Below, piece after piece: positions 61,441 to 64,000 of a DNA stretch of 64,000 nt (position 1 is the stretch's first letter; every line of letters begins with the position of its first letter). Both the position numbers and the translations under genes were made by a program. The DNA is from Brevibacillus panacihumi W25 (GTDB taxonomy: Bacteria; Bacillota; Bacilli; Brevibacillales; Brevibacillaceae). The stretch covers positions 1,872,579-1,936,578 of the forward strand of contig NZ_KI629782.1 in assembly GCF_000503775.1 (NCBI RefSeq), given 5' to 3'. The notes beneath the pieces are model-generated. The model was not told the origin of the DNA and did not search any database. It saw only the letters and a list, made by a program, of their open reading frames with translations.

Positions 61441-62268
61441 TCAACGAAGTTGGGAGACAAAATCATGGATGTGATTCGCTACTGCTTCCGGAGACTCTAG
61501 AGTAGGAAAATGCGTTTGCGCTTTAATACATTTATAATCAAACCAGGAATGCTTCTCTTTAAAGCTTTGCTGCATCTCCTCGTATCCTGGCCCTGGAGCT
61601 TGCGAGTAGATGTGTACGATCGGACGTTTCTCCTTCAGCGCAGACATCCGCTGCAATGGCGCCCCCCATTTTTCGTAAGCCTGCTCGATCACGCGGCACG
61701 ATCTCTCCCACATGTCATAACCAAAGCTGGCCATCTCTTTGTTCAGGTGATCCATGATCGCTCGATTGCTGCTGACGCCCAGCCAGTGGTCGAACAAGCT
61801 TTGCCGGCCAGATACCCATTTCTCCGGATTTTGGATATCCCGCAAGTCTCGCAGCAACGCTTCCCCGGCTTCCCCCATAATCCAGTCAATCACCACCGTT
61901 TGAGGCGCTCTTGCGGTGCCAAGCCGATCGGTAATCTCGATATTCGCCCAGCCGCCATGCGAGGTAGATACGGGAATCACTTTTTCGATGTCAAGCGCAT
62001 TCAACACTCCGATTACATCCTCAGCCTGTTCGTTGACACCGAAGTCCCCAGGCAACTGCTGCGGGTACGAATGGCCGCGCCAGTTCAAACGAAGAACCTT
62101 ATGCTGTTGGGCCAACGGCTGGACGATGTAATTGAACAGCCTGTGATCTTGACACCAGCCGGTGAGCAGCAGCAATACCGGGCCATCGCCTTCACCGTGG
62201 ATATCGTAGGTAAACTCGTGACCATTGATGACAATCGAGCTGAGTTGGCTATTTTCTTGCTTATTCAT
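61441..62268 (-). CDS. Hod/AqdC-like cofactor-independent 2,4-dioxygenase (alpha/beta-hydrolase fold)
   Basis: The 275-residue protein has an alpha/beta-hydrolase fold that aligns along its length, as I recall it, with 3-hydroxy-2-methyl-4-quinolone 2,4-dioxygenase (Hod). Matching blocks are GWCQDHR (Hod GWCHDHR), LNWRGH, STSHGGW (HSHGGW), IDWIM, LFDHWL, YGYD/FGYD-W-RS-RVIE-AY and THFP. Key residues W38, S103, H104, D128, W162 and H253 each sit two positions after the Hod residues, while Hod H38 and H100 are replaced by Q40 and T102. Hod-type enzymes open the 3-hydroxy-4-quinolone ring with O2, releasing CO; AqdC does this to the quorum signal PQS. An ordinary hydrolase is the alternative. 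The start at 62268 has GGGG eight bases upstream. Confidence 0.82.
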   Translation of the reverse strand: MNKQENSQLSSIVINGHEFTYDIHGEGDGPVLLLLTGWCQDHRLFNYIVQPLAQQHKVLRLNWRGHSYPQQLPGDFGVNEQAEDVIGVLNALDIEKVIPVSTSHGGWANIEITDRLGTARAPQTVVIDWIMGEAGEALLRDLRDIQNPEKWVSGRQSLFDHWLGVSSNRAIMDHLNKEMASFGYDMWERSCRVIEQAYEKWGAPLQRMSALKEKRPIVHIYSQAPGPGYEEMQQSFKEKHSWFDYKCIKAQTHFPTLESPEAVANHIHDFVSQLR

Positions 62269-62354
62269 GGAATCATCCCCATTTCTCATAGATTTGTTTT
62301 CAAGCATGGAAACTCATGACACCCTCCGCCACAGATCCCCCCTTTTTGGAAAAT

Positions 62355-62426
62355 GACAAAAAAGGGCAGACCACAACTTATAAAACTAATCGAAATTAGT
62401 TTTGATAAGCCATGGTCTGCCCTTGA
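62355..62426 (-). terminator. Long hairpin terminator/attenuator upstream of the dioxygenase gene
   Basis: AAGGGCAGACCA pairs with TGGTCTGCCCTT, enclosing CTTAT-AAACTAAT paired with ATTAGTTT-ATAAG. On the minus strand it ends in TTTTTT. It lies 90-155 bp before the dioxygenase start, so it either ends the DUF2294 transcript or acts as an attenuator. The inner AAAACTAAT-N4-ATTAGTTTT could also be an operator. Confidence 0.75.
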
Positions 62427-62557
62427 TTGAACGAGTCAAGAGGCCCTTCCACTGCTCTTACAGAAACAAAGGTTCCTCACCCTTGCTTTCGGATAATATT
62501 GAATTTTCTGTTATTAATCATTATACGGACCTCATCCAAAAAATCAACCCTATTTCG

Positions 62558-62917
62558 TTAATTTTGCAATACTTTTCTTTCGAAGACCAGCACACCGACG
62601 GCCGAGTCATTTTCGAGATCCCATGACTCATAATTTTGCAGAACTTTGGCCCCTACTGTCTTCTCAAAAAACTTCATGTACTCTTCATTGGTACTTTCCA
62701 CAAAGAGTTGTCGGGACTTTAATACCACACTCTTTCCTTCTGGGGTTTTTAAAATGTATTTTTCCATCGGAGTGAGAATCCCTTTTATAAAAAATATCAA
62801 CACGTTATCGACGATTTTGATTTCCGTATCTCTTGGTCCTCTTCCTAACGTATCCTTGATATAGGCACCGATAAAATTGGATACTTCTCTTTCAATGGAG
62901 CTGCGAGTCCTGTTCAT
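62558..62917 (-). CDS. DUF2294 family protein
   Basis: The 119-residue cytoplasmic protein contains the DUF2294 pattern: an N-terminal helix (RTRSSIEREVSNFIGAYIK), LGRGPRDTEIKIVDNVLIFFIKGILTPMEKYI in residues about 24-56, and a C-terminal strand VGVLVFERKV. Its function is unknown; relatives are common in Bacillales. GGGGAG lies seven bases before the ATG at 62917. The 126 bp after its stop hold only the hairpin described at 62355-62426. Confidence 0.8.
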   Translation of the reverse strand: MNRTRSSIEREVSNFIGAYIKDTLGRGPRDTEIKIVDNVLIFFIKGILTPMEKYILKTPEGKSVVLKSRQLFVESTNEEYMKFFEKTVGAKVLQNYESWDLENDSAVGVLVFERKVLQN

Positions 62918-63022
62918 GTCCACTCTCCCCACCTTACCGTTATGGAATCCAACACGATGTTTGATGAACTACTCACTTCAGACATTTCACCTCCTCTAGG
63001 AAAAAGTATACCGGATGTTGTC

Positions 63023-63063
63023 CAAACGAAAAGCTCCCAGTGTGCTGAGAGCTTTTCGTTCAT
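63023..63063 (-). terminator. Terminator of the SDR gene
   Basis: AACGAAAAGCTC pairs perfectly with GAGCTTTTCGTT around a 12-nt loop, just after the SDR stop. Confidence 0.8.
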
Positions 63064-63074
63064 CCACAAAAACC

Positions 63075-63965
63075 CTATAGAAATCCATGCCGTTTCGCAT
63101 AATTCCCCCAATGCGGTCTTCTTCCATCTACATCACAAAAATCATATTCGTCGGAAAGAGACCAGCTGGACAGCGCCTGCCCTGTTTTTTGCATGATGTG
63201 CGGGTCTGCTGCCAACGCCGCGATCGCTCTGCCAATAAAAAACGGCGTCTCGGATTCTCCGAAATGCTCCGCGTGCTGCACATCGCTTTTTACAGCGTCC
63301 TGCCAATTCTCCTCCTTCACCCCAAAGTAATCCAGCATTTCCTCAGAGCGCAAAAAGCCTGGCGTCACAGAAACAGCCGCAACCTGATGCGGAGCCAGCT
63401 CTTGCGCCATCGCAGCCGCCATGTGGATCGGTGCAATTTTTGCCAAGCTGTAATAGAGATGTCCCCGATACCTGTAATCCGTTCCATCCGTGATTTCGAT
63501 GATCAGACCTGATTTGCGGGCAATCATCAAGGGAGCGCCGTAATAGCTCGTAATCAAATGCGTCTTCAGTACGCGCTCCTGCATGAGCAGCCCATCAGGC
63601 AAGGAATGTTCCCAAAAGGGCGTATCCCACTTGGTCAGCTTCTCCCCGCCCCAGATGTCGTTCACTAAAATATCGAGGACCCCATTCTGTTCTGCCTGGA
63701 TACGCTCAAACAGCGTTCTCACTTGTTCCGGGTCCGTATGATCGACCTGGACGGGGATTCCGATGCCGCCCCGGGCGCACACCATCTCTGCCGTTTCTTC
63801 GATGGTCTCGGATCGATTCAAATCAGACGGATTGCCACGCACGCTCCGCCCCGTACAGTAAACCGTTGCGCCTGCCTCCCCAAGCATGACGGCAATTCCT
63901 CTGCCCGCACCCCGCGTAGCCCCAGCGACCACTGCTATCTTTCCCTCCAAAGGCTTCTTCATCAT
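63075..63965 (-). CDS. Short-chain dehydrogenase/reductase
   Basis: This NAD(P)-dependent oxidoreductase has 296 residues. The nucleotide motif GATRGAGRG sits near the N-terminus. LDILVNDIWGG replaces the usual NNAG, with Asn kept. The catalytic Tyr and Lys lie in YYSLAK, with the Ser position in EITDGTDY-like IEITDGTD, which is unusual because no clear catalytic Ser is seen at the expected strand end. The C-terminus extends beyond a typical SDR. GGAGGAG precedes the ATG. The substrate is unknown; it is the last complete gene before the right edge. Confidence 0.87.
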   Translation of the reverse strand: MMKKPLEGKIAVVAGATRGAGRGIAVMLGEAGATVYCTGRSVRGNPSDLNRSETIEETAEMVCARGGIGIPVQVDHTDPEQVRTLFERIQAEQNGVLDILVNDIWGGEKLTKWDTPFWEHSLPDGLLMQERVLKTHLITSYYGAPLMIARKSGLIIEITDGTDYRYRGHLYYSLAKIAPIHMAAAMAQELAPHQVAAVSVTPGFLRSEEMLDYFGVKEENWQDAVKSDVQHAEHFGESETPFFIGRAIAALAADPHIMQKTGQALSSWSLSDEYDFCDVDGRRPHWGNYAKRHGFL

Positions 63966-64000
63966 GCAACTCCTCCTCCAACTTTGATCCTCTTTATTGT

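Noticed and set aside
1-64000. CRISPR arrays, tRNA/rRNA genes, prophage or IS elements
   Set aside because: No spaced direct repeats, no tRNA-like cloverleaf and no transposase, integrase or phage structural gene was recognised; the only tandem repeats are inside the adhesin gene.

Overview
The window reads as a chromosomal segment of a motile, endospore-forming Bacillota, most like Brevibacillus or a close relative. Support comes from Bacillus-type GGAGG ribosome binding sites, spore genes (tgl transglutaminase, a gerABC germinant-receptor operon), motAB, many chemoreceptors, a B. subtilis-like des-desK-desR cold-response locus, and many hairpin plus T-run terminators. The genus is an inference. 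I found no rRNA or tRNA genes, CRISPR array, prophage or insertion-sequence transposase.

Layout: 1-5.6 kb holds a two-component pair (cut by the window edge), an esterase-like hydrolase, motAB and a ZIP metal transporter. 5.6-13.9 kb holds a sarcosine oxidase, spore transglutaminase, metA, glutamate dehydrogenase, pncB, a MOSC protein and an RNA pseudouridine synthase. 14-18.1 kb holds uppP, a KtrB-type K+ channel subunit and a lone OppA lipoprotein. 18.4-25.5 kb holds a YeaQ-type membrane protein, a nitrilase-family amidase, des/desK/desR, a soluble chemoreceptor and the K+/H+ antiporter pair khtU/khtT. 25.8-36.2 kb holds regulators, small enzymes, a TRAP transporter (dctPQM), a soluble chemoreceptor, two tandem Crp/Fnr proteins, a TetR protein and an exported amidohydrolase. 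36.3-43.1 kb holds a transmembrane chemoreceptor, gerABC and a frameshifted PAS chemoreceptor. 43.2-50.9 kb is a cell-surface module: a 1,570-residue LPXTG adhesin, a frameshifted secreted transglutaminase-like protein under a c-di-GMP riboswitch, a sortase and a SARP-type response regulator. 51-64 kb holds a MarR/MFS efflux unit, a chemoreceptor, a GGDEF-EAL protein, a radical SAM protein, a DJ-1/PfpI protein, an EamA exporter, an FAD monooxygenase, a Hod/AqdC-like cofactor-free dioxygenase, a DUF2294 protein and an SDR.

Most interesting: (1) a Hod/AqdC-like ring-cleaving dioxygenase next to a flavin monooxygenase and an EamA exporter, the gene logic of alkylquinolone (HHQ/PQS) degradation and so possible quorum quenching. 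(2) Two diverged copies of a ~250-bp element, 10 kb apart, with a nested stem architecture and at least one compensatory base-pair swap, behaving like an undescribed structured RNA or MITE-like family. (3) A c-di-GMP-I riboswitch before a transglutaminase-like secreted protein, beside an adhesin, a sortase and a c-di-GMP enzyme. (4) A 34-bp perfect palindrome whose two ends form the -35 boxes of divergent promoters for the ZIP transporter and the sarcosine oxidase. (5) Two genes broken at homopolymer runs within 6.3 kb.
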